Below, piece after piece: positions 32,796 to 42,880 of a DNA stretch of 60,232 nucleotides (positions within the stretch are counted from its first letter, which is position 1; each line of letters opens with the position of its first letter). Origin of the DNA: UBA4720 sp038227135. GTDB taxonomy: Bacteria > Gemmatimonadota > Gemmatimonadetes > Gemmatimonadales > Gemmatimonadaceae. The DNA is taken from positions 1 through 60,232 of the forward strand of contig JBBRQC010000014.1 in the NCBI GenBank assembly GCA_038227135.1, read 5' to 3'. Position numbers and translations under genes: made by a program. The notes under the pieces were generated by a model. The model ran no database searches and was not told the DNA's origin. It saw only the letters and a program-made list of their open reading frames with translations.

Positions 32796-33581
32796 CTACT
32801 TTATCCAGTGCCCGACCCTGCTCCACCTGATATCGGTGAGCATCGGCACCGGGCGATCGCTGTCGTCCGCGTTGTAGGAGTAGTACACGAAGAGCGGCTT
32901 GCCGCGCACGTTCTCCCTCGGCACGAATCCCCAATAGCGGCTGTCCTTGGAGTTGTACCGGCTGTCGCCCATCATGAAAAGTCTGTGGGACGGGACGACG
33001 AACGGACCCCAGTTGTCGTGGCTCGGCTGCGCAGGCGCGGCTCCGAAGCGTGATGACTTGAGCCCTACTTTCGTCTGCCAGCTGAACAGCGGATCGACGG
33101 AACTGGCCATGGCGGGATCGATCTGAGTTGTCACGCCGTATCCCTGACGCTGCGCGATTCCGTTGACGTACAGCAGTCCGCTACGCATGAAGAGCGTATC
33201 GCCCGGAGTTCCCACCAGGCGCTTCACCAGCGTTGGCGTCGGATCCCGGCCCGCCGAATCCTCGTCCGCCTGATACGGAGAGACGAATACCACCACGTCA
33301 CCGCGCCGCGGCGCTCTGTACGCGGGAAGGCTGGTGCGCGTGAACGGCACGTGTGCTCCGAAGACTGCCTTGTTCACGAAGAGCCAGTCGCCCACCAGCA
33401 GGGTCGGGATCATGCTGCCCGACGGGATGCGGTAGGCTTCGACGAGGAACGCCCGCAGGAGGAGAAAGATCGCCAGAGCGCCGACGATCGATTTGAAATT
33501 CTCCCACAGGTTTTTTGTGCGGGACTGCTGCGAAACGGGGCGCGCCTTTTGAGCGCGCCCCGCATTTGACGGAGTTGCCAA
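32796..33581 (-). CDS. lepB: Signal peptidase I
   Basis: A 261-residue membrane protease that removes signal peptides on the periplasmic side. Catalytic Ser56 lies in YRIPSGSMIPTLLVGDW and the general base Lys120 in TLVKRLVGTPGDT; box E appears as MGDSRYNSKDSRYWGFV. One membrane helix precedes the catalytic domain. The only start that fits is TTG 33581, with no clear ribosome site, 6 nt after the SWIB stop. A perfect inverted repeat (33539-33562) sits in the first codons. The true start could lie slightly downstream. Confidence 0.92.
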   Translation of the reverse strand: MATPSNAGRAQKARPVSQQSRTKNLWENFKSIVGALAIFLLLRAFLVEAYRIPSGSMIPTLLVGDWLFVNKAVFGAHVPFTRTSLPAYRAPRRGDVVVFVSPYQADEDSAGRDPTPTLVKRLVGTPGDTLFMRSGLLYVNGIAQRQGYGVTTQIDPAMASSVDPLFSWQTKVGLKSSRFGAAPAQPSHDNWGPFVVPSHRLFMMGDSRYNSKDSRYWGFVPRENVRGKPLFVYYSYNADDSDRPVPMLTDIRWSRVGHWIK

Positions 33582-33587
33582 AGGAGC

Positions 33588-33974
33588 TTAGGGGTTTCGA
33601 AGGTGTTTGTTTACCAGTCTGGTCATCTCGAACATGGAGACCTGACCGCGGCCGAAGATTGGACGGAGGTTCTCGTCGGCGTTGATCATGCGGCGGTTCT
33701 TCGAATCCTGGAGACCTTTCCGCTTGATGTACTGCCAGAGCTTCTTGGTGACTTCCGTGCGTGGCATCGGTGAGCTGCCTACCACCGAGGCGAGGTCGCT
33801 GCTCGGTTGCATCGGCTTCATGAACGCCGCGTTCGGCGTGCGCTTCTTGCCCGAGGATTTCCGGCGGCTGCTTTTCCGGCCGGCTTTCTTTGTCGTTTTT
33901 CTAGATGACTTCTTGGCCGAAGACTTCCGGGACGAGGACTTCTTCCTTCCTTTGCTCTTCTTTTTTGCTGCCAT
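33588..33974 (-). CDS. SWIB-domain protein with histone H1-like tail
   Basis: A 128-residue DNA-binding-type protein. Residues 4-45 are a Lys/Arg/Ser-rich tail (repeats such as KKSSSRKSSAKKSSRKTTKKAG) like histone H1 C-termini. Residues about 58-125 form a SWIB/MDM2 domain with TEVTKKLWQYIKRKGLQD and LRPIFGRGQVSMFEMTRLVNKHL. ATG 33974 follows a CAGGAGAC ribosome site; the upstream frame is ignored. Such fusions are known from Chlamydiae and some environmental bacteria, where the SWIB domain is thought to act in chromatin structure. No topoisomerase domain is attached. Confidence 0.88.
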   Translation of the reverse strand: MAAKKKSKGRKKSSSRKSSAKKSSRKTTKKAGRKSSRRKSSGKKRTPNAAFMKPMQPSSDLASVVGSSPMPRTEVTKKLWQYIKRKGLQDSKNRRMINADENLRPIFGRGQVSMFEMTRLVNKHLRNP

Positions 33975-34160
33975 CTTGTCTCCTGGTTTGGTGATCGGAT
34001 GCGAGTTGCTACAGAGTGAAAAGCGCCGTCCGTCAGGGGAGCAAACTATAGCGCCGTAGGGCGAAAGCAATAGGGAAGTCAAAGACTTTCCCTATGAGAA
34101 ACACGGAATCCCAGAGGGGAAAACCTGATTCTTCCGCCGGCCACAGCCCGCGCGACCTAC

Positions 34161-35054
34161 TCACTTCCCTGCCCAGCCCGTCAGCAGCTTCATCATTTTT
34201 ACGTCGTACGGGTCGGGCGAGTCATCGTCATCGGCTATTTCGTAGTTCTGCTGGGGCGTCTCGAGAATGAGTGGAATCCCACTGCTGCGCGGATCCCGCA
34301 TGAGCCACTCGAACGCCTGCTTGCCGATGCGTCCGTCCCCTATGAGAACGTGCCGATCCTTGTTGGATCCGAGCTCGCCCTCGCTGTCGTTCAAGTGGAA
34401 GAACGAAGGCGGCTCGCCAGTGGCTTTCTCGAAATCATCGAGTACGGCGGTGACAGCCTGCTCCGACGCGGTGATGTCGTAGCCCGAGGAGAAAAGGTGG
34501 CAGGTGTCCAACCCGTACCCGGTTCTTCCTCGAAGAGATTTCGGAACGTGGGACAGAATTTGTCCAACCTCCTGCGCCGTTTTCCCCATCGTCTTGCCTG
34601 CTCCCGCGGTGTTCTCAACCAGGAGGCGCGTGCCCGAATCGATCGACTCGAGAGCCGCTACGATCGCCTTCGCGATTCGTTTGGCGGAGTCGGCGCGGTC
34701 GCTCGTTCCGGCCGAGCCGGGATGGAAGCAGACGGCTCCGACACCGAGCGCGCTCGACCGCTCCAGCTCCTTGGCCAGGCCCGCGCTCGCTCTCGCCCAC
34801 TTTTCGTCTTCGGGCGTCGCGACGCTCAATACGTAGGCGGCGTGAACCACAACATTGGCCGGCTCGATCCTGGTTTTCGCCAGCGCGGTCTTGAAGCGCG
34901 CCACCCGCTCCGGCTTGATTGTTGACTTGTCACCGTAGAAGCGGGGGATGGCGGTGAAAAGCTGCAGCGCGGTCATCCCCGCATTTCCCGCGCGAAGAAC
35001 GGCCATGTGAATGCCGCCGTTATCGATGGTGTGCGCACCGAGATAGCGAGTCAT
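34161..35054 (-). CDS. nfo: Deoxyribonuclease IV (endonuclease IV, Nfo)
   Basis: A 297-residue AP endonuclease that cuts DNA 5' of abasic sites in base-excision repair. Family blocks are clear: YLGAHTIDNGGIHMAV at the N-terminus, NVVVHAAYVLSVATP, VCFHPGSAG, LLVENTAGAGKTMG, GYGLDTCHLFSSGYDI, FFHLNDSEGELGSNKDRH and ILETPQQ, which together supply the three-zinc site. Start chosen at ATG 35054; the extension to 35273 overlaps the divergent gene. Confidence 0.95.
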   Translation of the reverse strand: MTRYLGAHTIDNGGIHMAVLRAGNAGMTALQLFTAIPRFYGDKSTIKPERVARFKTALAKTRIEPANVVVHAAYVLSVATPEDEKWARASAGLAKELERSSALGVGAVCFHPGSAGTSDRADSAKRIAKAIVAALESIDSGTRLLVENTAGAGKTMGKTAQEVGQILSHVPKSLRGRTGYGLDTCHLFSSGYDITASEQAVTAVLDDFEKATGEPPSFFHLNDSEGELGSNKDRHVLIGDGRIGKQAFEWLMRDPRSSGIPLILETPQQNYEIADDDDSPDPYDVKMMKLLTGWAGK

Positions 35055-35163
35055 GTGGGTCGCCGTTGCAATTATTCTACCGTGAATCCGCTGCGCAAAT
35101 CCCATTGGGTGTTGCGACTGGGTGCGCGTAGTTTGATAATAGAAACCTATATTTCGCTCGACC

Positions 35164-35931
35164 ATGCGAGACTCGACCGTTCCATTCTGCATCCTCTGCC
35201 TGATACCCGCGGCGCTTCGGGCACAGGCTACTCCCGGGAGCGATATCCTGACGGGACACGTCACGGATCTCACGGGCAGACCCGTGGTGGACGCACAGGT
35301 CGGCGCGACTTCCCGTCGTACCGGCGTGACGCGCTCGCACGTGACGGATGTCGAGGGTCGCTACAAGATCTATTTCACGGAGACCGCGCCTGAGTACACG
35401 CTGCTGGTGAAGCGGATAGGGTTCAGTCCCGTTCAGCGGACGATCACCCGGCGGTCGGCTGATCCCGAAGAAATGACAATCGATATTCAGTTTGGCGGGA
35501 CACCGTTGGCTCTTTCGGTGGTGGAGATTTCGGGCTTGGAGGCGGCGCCCGCGTCTCGACCGGAAGAGACTCTCAGTTTCGACGCAACAGTTCCGAATCC
35601 CGTGTCCGAAATTCTGGCACTCAAGGACTCTCTGCATCTGACGGCGGTCCAGATCGTGGGGCTCGGCGGTATCGCCGATACTCTCCAGGCGAGGAACAGC
35701 CGAATCTACAGGAATATCAGAACGCTCCTCGCGAAATCGCAGGAGGCGGGCGATGCAACTCTGATGGCGGGTAGCGTCGCGATGATGCTCGAGGAAGCGT
35801 CGGGCAATACGGCGCGCGCCGTGAGCGGAGCGGAAAAGTTCCTGCGACAGGAGCAGTGGGTAGTATTGCCAGCGGCTATCAGAGAACAGCTTGATGGGTC
35901 GAACACTGCACGGGCTTCCCTGAAGCGATAG
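35164..35931 (+). CDS. Exported CarboxypepD_reg-domain protein
   Basis: A 255-residue exported protein. A signal peptide (PFCILCLIPAALRAQA) leads into a carboxypeptidase regulatory-like beta-sandwich (about residues 28-108; DILTGHVTDLTGRPVVDAQVGATS then VEGRYKIYF). A helical C-terminal part follows, with SRIYRNIRTLLAKSQEAGDATLMAGSVAMMLEEASG. The domain usually precedes TonB-dependent barrels, but no barrel is present here. Divergent from nfo. Role is probably structural or carbohydrate binding at the envelope. Confidence 0.75.
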   Translation: MRDSTVPFCILCLIPAALRAQATPGSDILTGHVTDLTGRPVVDAQVGATSRRTGVTRSHVTDVEGRYKIYFTETAPEYTLLVKRIGFSPVQRTITRRSADPEEMTIDIQFGGTPLALSVVEISGLEAAPASRPEETLSFDATVPNPVSEILALKDSLHLTAVQIVGLGGIADTLQARNSRIYRNIRTLLAKSQEAGDATLMAGSVAMMLEEASGNTARAVSGAEKFLRQEQWVVLPAAIREQLDGSNTARASLKR

Positions 35932-35961
35932 CGCTTTCAGCATTGTCTGGCGCGGGCCCTC

Positions 35962-36768
35962 TCACCGCCAGATTCCGACGCGGTACCCGATGCGCTTCCC
36001 GATGTTTCCGGCAGCGTTCTCTCCCGGCTTCCACCAGACAGTAACCTTGCGATGATCCAGTGTGACCCATGGCCCGACGGCCGGCACGTCGTCTGGAGTC
36101 ACATCGGCGCGCGCCTCGAAGATGTGCCCTGTCGAGTGGGAGAGCACCATGCCGATCCTCGGCGTCATCGCATTCGGATCTTCAAAGACGACCGCGACGC
36201 TGTCCCCATTCGCCGCGACGCTGGCCGCCACGGGCAGGTTGCCGTAGACCACCGGGACGGGCGAGTGAAACATCCTGCCCTTGTCCATAGAGTGGGCGAA
36301 GAAAACACCCGCGCCGTCTTTGGCCTCGATGAAGTAGACCAGAAACACGTAACCTCGTGCCGGGTCGTAAGAAATGGCCGGCGCCGGTCGATCACATCCG
36401 CGCCTGCCGCCGTCGCGCGCCTCCACGACGGCGGCAGGTTCCCAGCCAATGCCGCGGTTCCGCGAGTGCTGCATCGACAGCACGACGCTGCCGTCCCTCC
36501 GCGCAGCCCACCACACCCGAAAGAGATCCGAGTCGGCACTCGCGGTGCGAATCGAGCGTACACACTGACCGGCGGTTGCAGTGACTGCCGGAAGATCGGC
36601 GCTGAGGACCGCGCTTCGCGCGTCGGGATCACCCAGCTGCGATCTTCGATAGGAGACGTCACCCCATTCGACGGGCTCGGCCACACACGCAGTCGTGAGC
36701 AGCACGGCCAGGCAGGACAACCGCAGGATAGCCGGGCGAGCTGCCGCGCACATCAAGCCAAATCTCAT
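35962..36768 (-). CDS. Exported sialidase/BNR-like lipoprotein
   Basis: A 268-residue protein with a lipobox (LLTTAC, Cys near 28) and repeats of a beta-propeller of the BNR/sialidase type: RDGSVVLSMQHSRNRGIGWEPAA, ARGYVFLVYFIEAKDGAGVFFAHSMDKGRMFHSP and DSVAVVFEDPN...GMVLSHSTGHIFEARADV. Asp-box-like S/T-x-D-x-G motifs are weak, so enzymatic activity is not claimed. It is convergent with the CarboxypepD_reg gene and divergent from pruA. Confidence 0.65.
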   Translation of the reverse strand: MRFGLMCAAARPAILRLSCLAVLLTTACVAEPVEWGDVSYRRSQLGDPDARSAVLSADLPAVTATAGQCVRSIRTASADSDLFRVWWAARRDGSVVLSMQHSRNRGIGWEPAAVVEARDGGRRGCDRPAPAISYDPARGYVFLVYFIEAKDGAGVFFAHSMDKGRMFHSPVPVVYGNLPVAASVAANGDSVAVVFEDPNAMTPRIGMVLSHSTGHIFEARADVTPDDVPAVGPWVTLDHRKVTVWWKPGENAAGNIGKRIGYRVGIWR

Positions 36769-36922
36769 TAGCCCACATTACTCGCGTATAGCAGGAGGGA
36801 GAAGACCAGCGACTTCCCTGCGCAGGCATCCGGTTGTGTGCGCAGGCCCAAGGGGTGGGTTTTGAGACAGCAAGCCGTATCTTTCCATAATAGCTCCGCC
36901 CGCCATCTCAAGGAATTCAGGA

Positions 36923-38660
<1,738 letters not shown>

Positions 38661-38677
<17 letters not shown>

Positions 38678-41429
38678 AAGGCGGCGCGACGCGCTGCGCC
38701 GCGATCCTGGTGGGAGCGGCGTCAGCGGCCTGCGGGGGGAATCCTCCTACCAGCACGAACGGCGCCCACTCTGACGGGTGCGCACTCCTTCCGCCGCTTC
38801 CAATCCTCCGTTGACGGATGGTCAGCATGGCGTCGGCAGCCGAGCGGCCTCCACGCAGCTCGCGGTAGAATTCCTCCATGTAGCGGGCGGCAACCTGGTC
38901 GTTCACCCGCCACAGCGACATCACGACGCCGTGCGCTCCCGCTTCCAGAAACGCGTGCGGAAATCCGATGACGCCTTCGCCGCGAAGCTGCTGGCCGAGC
39001 GCGGTTTCGCAGGCGGAGAGCGTGACAAGATCCGAGGAAAGGCGAAGGCGGCGGACTCCGTCGAGGTCGAGTCGGCCGTCAGCCATCATCAGCGCCGTTC
39101 TTTGTGGCCGCTCGTCGTCGAAGAGAGTATGCGTCGCAAAATGCAGATAGCGATAGCGCGCCGGGTCGAGCGATAGCCAGCGGGCAAGCGTCGCCTGATT
39201 TCCTGTAATTGCGTCGCCACCGAAAAGCGACGCGATATTGCGCGCCTCCGTTGCTGCGGCCGGCAAGTCAACTAAAAGGGAATCCTCAGATCGCTCACGC
39301 TGCGCGGCGAACCTCGTACGAGTCACAGCGGTGCGCGCAGGATTCCCCACCGCCAGCACGCCTTTCGACCAGCGTCCCGATCGAGGTGAGCGCTGAAGCG
39401 CGAGCAGAACCGACGCCGACGGCCCGTAGATGAATCGGCTCGTTGCGCCCCACGGGATTTCGCTTGGAGGAATGAACGTCTCGAGCGGAATGTAGGCGAG
39501 CGGACCATCGGCGACGATCAGCACCTCGCCGGCCGGCGTCGGCGAGAGGGGGGCCACTAATCTCACGAACGCCCTCTTCGCTGCTGGCTGCCACGCCGGC
39601 CCCGCGTCGGACCGCGATAGAGCGCCTCTCAGAAATTCGAGCGTAGCCGACAGCGAGTCGGCCGCGCCGAGTCTCGCGCCGCGGATGCTCTCATGCGTCA
39701 TCCACCACCCGTACACATCGCGCTCGCCCCAGAAGAACATGAGAAGCGCGCGATCCGGCTGAATGAGCCCTCCACGCAACTCATTGATGGTAGCTGGTGC
39801 GGGATACGCGACACCTGCCCGGGCGTCATGGGCCCTCGCGTCGCGTTCGAGGGAGTCCAGAGATCGGGTAAGCGCGTCGATCTCGCGATCCGCCACAACC
39901 GCGGCAACTCCCTTTGCCTCCTCTCGACTCGCGAACTTTTCGCGCAGCATCTGTCGCAGCGTATCTTCGCGCGATCTCTCGGCGTTCTTGACGTCGCGCT
40001 CAGCCATCAGCTCCAGCAGGAGTCTGGCCCTCGCACGCTCTGCAATCTGAAACGCCTCTTCCGTTTGCCCGCCCGACATGAGCGTCCGGATTGCTCCTTC
40101 GTAGACTTCGAGATGTGAGTCCGCGACGCCCATGCGCAGATCGCCAAGCGTCAGCCGACCGCGCCACGACTCGAGAAGATTGATTGCCGAGAGGTAGCCG
40201 GCCGTAGCTTCGTGGCTTCGTGCGGCTTCGAGCGCTACTCCCCGCGCCGACCGAGCCTCGAGCTGGGCCGCGGGGTCGCCGAGCGAGTCGGCAATTCGCA
40301 CCGCCTGGCCTGCCCATATCAGCGCCTGCTGTCTTGCGCCCGTAGCCGCGGTTGCGCGCGCGAGTGCTGAGCGCGTCGAAGCACGCTCCTGTCCGTACGG
40401 AGCGGAATCGGCGATCGCCAGCGCGGCGCGAAGGGTCGGAAGCGCCTGCGCAGGATGTCCTTCTCCCAGATCCACGCGCCCGATTCCCTCGAGGTTCTGT
40501 ACCTCGCCGTATGGAAGCTTCGCCACACGATTTATCCTGAGTGCCTTTTCGAAATGCTCGCGCGCGGCGCTGTATGCGTGGGCACGGAAGTAAAGATCAG
40601 CGAGACCACCGTGAATGAACGCTACACCTCGAACCTCACCGATCTGCTCGGCGCGTCCAAGAGCGTCGTTGAGCAGTGTGAGGGCTTCGTCGGGCTCGCC
40701 GGTCGCCATTCGTATCGTAGCGAGGTTGAACTCGACTCTTGCGATGCTTTCAGGATTGCCTTGCTGACGTCCGATCTTGAGGGCTGAGTCATAAGCGGCC
40801 ACTGCATCCGTGAATCGACCGAGGTGCCGATAGTCGATCCCGAGCTCGCTCAACTCGAGGGACGTCTCCCGCAACGTGGCGCCGTAGGCGTTTTCTATTT
40901 CCAGAGAGCGCTGGTTGCTGGCGAGCGCATCCCGGTAGCGGCCGGAGAGCGAATAGATTCTCCCCATCGCGTGGTAAGATCGAGCCTCCAGCTTGGGATC
41001 GTGCGTCTCTTTTGCGATTGCCGCCGCGCTGGATGCTTCCGTGAGAGCTGAATCGAAATGGCCGATCCGGTCCATGAAGATGCTCCGCACGTACCTGGTC
41101 CATCCGACACGATTCGTGTTTCCCGTGGCAAGCCCGGATGCTTTCGCGAGCTCGGCGAGGCCGCTGTCCCGTTTGGCCTGACGAAGCAGGCCTTCTGCCA
41201 GCCAGAGCTGTGCGCGCCACCATAAGGCAGTGTCGCCAATAGCGGCGAACGAATCACGCAGCGCCAGATAACGCGGGGTGGATGACGCGGCTCGTCCTTC
41301 GAGGGCGAGACTGTCTGCTGCTGCGAAGGCGGACGATTCCGGCGCCGGCTGTCGTGGCAGCTCGCGGCAACCGAGAGCGCAAAGAAGAGCCGCGGCAACG
41401 CCGAATCGCCGGGCAGATTCTCGGCTCAC
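38661..41429 (-). CDS. TPR-CHAT protease-like lipoprotein
   Basis: A 922-residue protein. The first 22 residues form a lipoprotein signal (FGVAAALLCALGC). TPR repeats occupy roughly residues 60-470, with patterns such as SYHAMGRIYSLSGRYRDALASNQRSLEIEN. The C-terminal CHAT domain, caspase-like, holds the dyad His767 in YLHFATHTLFD and Cys807 in LSACETALG. GTG 41429 overlaps the anti-sigma stop (GTGA). It would sit outside the cytoplasmic membrane, unusual for CHAT. With the sigma/anti-sigma genes it may form a signalling operon. It ends 17 nt into the convergent pruA gene. Confidence 0.88.
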
Positions 41430-42082
41430 GGGGGACTCGGAGAGGTCTGTGCCTGAACGACCGATGATGTGGCGACAACAGACCGCAACGCGTCGAGTGC
41501 CTGTACCTCCCAATAGAGGGGCGTTTTGTCCCGAACGAGGTCGCGAGAGAGCATGATGCTGGTGTCGGAGGTCTCGCGCTCGAACAGAAGCGTACCATCA
41601 GTGCCCAGCAGCCTGACACGGTAGCTGCGGGCGGCAGAAGGAGGCGACCAGGCCGCGACGAGTACGGCACTGGTTGCATGCGAGGTCAGCGTGATCGACG
41701 GAGCAGCTCCACGAGCCGCATTCGCGGAAGAGCGAGACCCGCTGATTTCAGGTACAGGGCCCGGGGCAGACATCTCGCGAACGCCGAACGCGACGATGAC
41801 GACCGCTGCCGCGGCCAGCGCTGTGTGCCAGGAAGCGAATCTTCGCCGGCCTTTCAGGATCGGCGTCACCCCCGCCTGTGTCCGATCGGACACATCGGTC
41901 GCCGCGAGCGACATCGCAGCGCGAATCTCCAAGCCCCGCTTGACTGCATCGAAGCACCGATCGCACCCGAAATAGTGCTCCTCGAAGGCTTCGCTTTCCG
42001 TTGCCGACAACGCGCCGGCCAGGTAGCGGGCGTCGATGTCGGAATCGGCGCCGTATGCGCAGGTCGTTTCCTGTTCGGGCAT
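41426..42082 (-). CDS. Anti-sigma factor with zinc-finger domain
   Basis: A 218-residue single-pass membrane protein. The cytoplasmic part has the zf-HC2 pattern EEHYFGCDRC (His36, Cys40, Cys43), which should bind the ECF sigma factor. The membrane helix is near 86-103 (HTALAAAAVVIVAFG). The periplasmic part of about 110 residues has a fibronectin III-like pattern (SYRVRLLGTDGTLLFERETSDTS). Coupled to the CHAT gene by a 4-nt overlap and 27 nt after the sigma gene. Probably an anti-sigma released by a periplasmic signal. Confidence 0.85.
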   Translation of the reverse strand: MPEQETTCAYGADSDIDARYLAGALSATESEAFEEHYFGCDRCFDAVKRGLEIRAAMSLAATDVSDRTQAGVTPILKGRRRFASWHTALAAAAVVIVAFGVREMSAPGPVPEISGSRSSANAARGAAPSITLTSHATSAVLVAAWSPPSAARSYRVRLLGTDGTLLFERETSDTSIMLSRDLVRDKTPLYWEVQALDALRSVVATSSVVQAQTSPSPP

Positions 42083-42109
42083 CGTATAAGAGTTCCCGCT
42101 GCACCGGAT

Positions 42110-42667
42110 TCATTTCCAACCGATTTCGGCGAGCTCGGCGGCAAGCCGTTGCAGGGCTCTATGTTTTCTCACCCGAACCGTCGACCTGTTGATGTCCAGG
42201 CGCGCCGCGATTTTGTCTGTGTCGAGACCGTCATAGTAGATCATCGCCAGCAGGCGCCGATCCTCGAGCGCCAGCCGATCGATTGCGCGCCTTACGGCGT
42301 GGGCTCGCTCGGCGGAGACGAGGTTGGCCAGTGCATCAGGGCTTTCGGATCCAGCAGCTGATTCGCGCTCGAGCCGAGCAAACGCGGATTTCTCGCGGGC
42401 CGTGGATCGCACCCAGTGCATGCAGAGGTTGCGCGCCGTCTGAAAGACAAAACCGGGGAGCGCTTCGATGTTGTCTACGCGATTTGCCCGGATCGCCGCG
42501 AGTACTCGCCGTAGAGTCTCCTGCGCTATGTCTTCGGCCGCGGCCGCGTCATTGAGGCGCCGGGATGCGAAGAAACGCAGCCGCTCCGTGAACCGGAGGG
42601 CCAGCTCATCCTCCGAAAGTCCGGGAGGAGGCTCGATGGATGCGGCGTCGGGATTAACCGCGGGCAA
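42110..42667 (-). CDS. ECF RNA polymerase sigma factor
   Basis: A 185-residue sigma factor of the ECF type. Region 2 includes RFFASRRLNDAAAAEDIAQETLRRVLAAI, with the region-4 helix-turn-helix LDTDKIAARLDINRSTVRVRKHRALQRLAAEL. It starts the three-gene operon with anti-sigma and CHAT and is divergent from the exported operon. The likely targets include its own operon and the divergent genes, but the promoter motif is not identified. No extra C-terminal domain is present. Confidence 0.93.
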   Translation of the reverse strand: MPAVNPDAASIEPPPGLSEDELALRFTERLRFFASRRLNDAAAAEDIAQETLRRVLAAIRANRVDNIEALPGFVFQTARNLCMHWVRSTAREKSAFARLERESAAGSESPDALANLVSAERAHAVRRAIDRLALEDRRLLAMIYYDGLDTDKIAARLDINRSTVRVRKHRALQRLAAELAEIGWK

Positions 42668-42880
42668 GCTTCCTTCTGCTGGCGACGTACGGACCTCCGG
42701 ATTTCATGGAGTGCAGCGTCCACGAACGTGCAAAGGGGATCGCTAAGGTAGGGCTACCGGAAGGAAGCGGCAACTATAGACGAGTATCGGAGGCAGGCGA
42801 TGTAACGCCTCGCTGACAGCGGGAACTCCACGGTGCACGCATGGCCGCCACGAAAGCGGAACATCAACGGAGGTCCACCA
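42668..42880. other. Divergent promoter region between sigma gene and exported operon
   Basis: 213 nt without an ORF. It must hold the promoters of both the ECF operon and the exported operon. A GGAGG ribosome site (42870-42874) precedes the gene at 42881. I looked for ECF-type -35 GGAAC and -10 CGTC pairs; a GGGAACT at 42821-42827 faces rightward but has no matching -10 at 16-17 nt, so no promoter is assigned. Confidence 0.4.

Noticed and set aside
41430..41513. Longer start of the CHAT gene at 41513.
   Set aside because: Would overlap the anti-sigma gene by 88 nt and bury the lipoprotein signal; GTG 41429 fits the overlap and the lipobox.
42821..42827. GGGAACT as an ECF -35 box for the divergent exported operon.
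   Set aside because: No -10 of the CGTC type at 16-17 nt; single match in a GC-rich interval.
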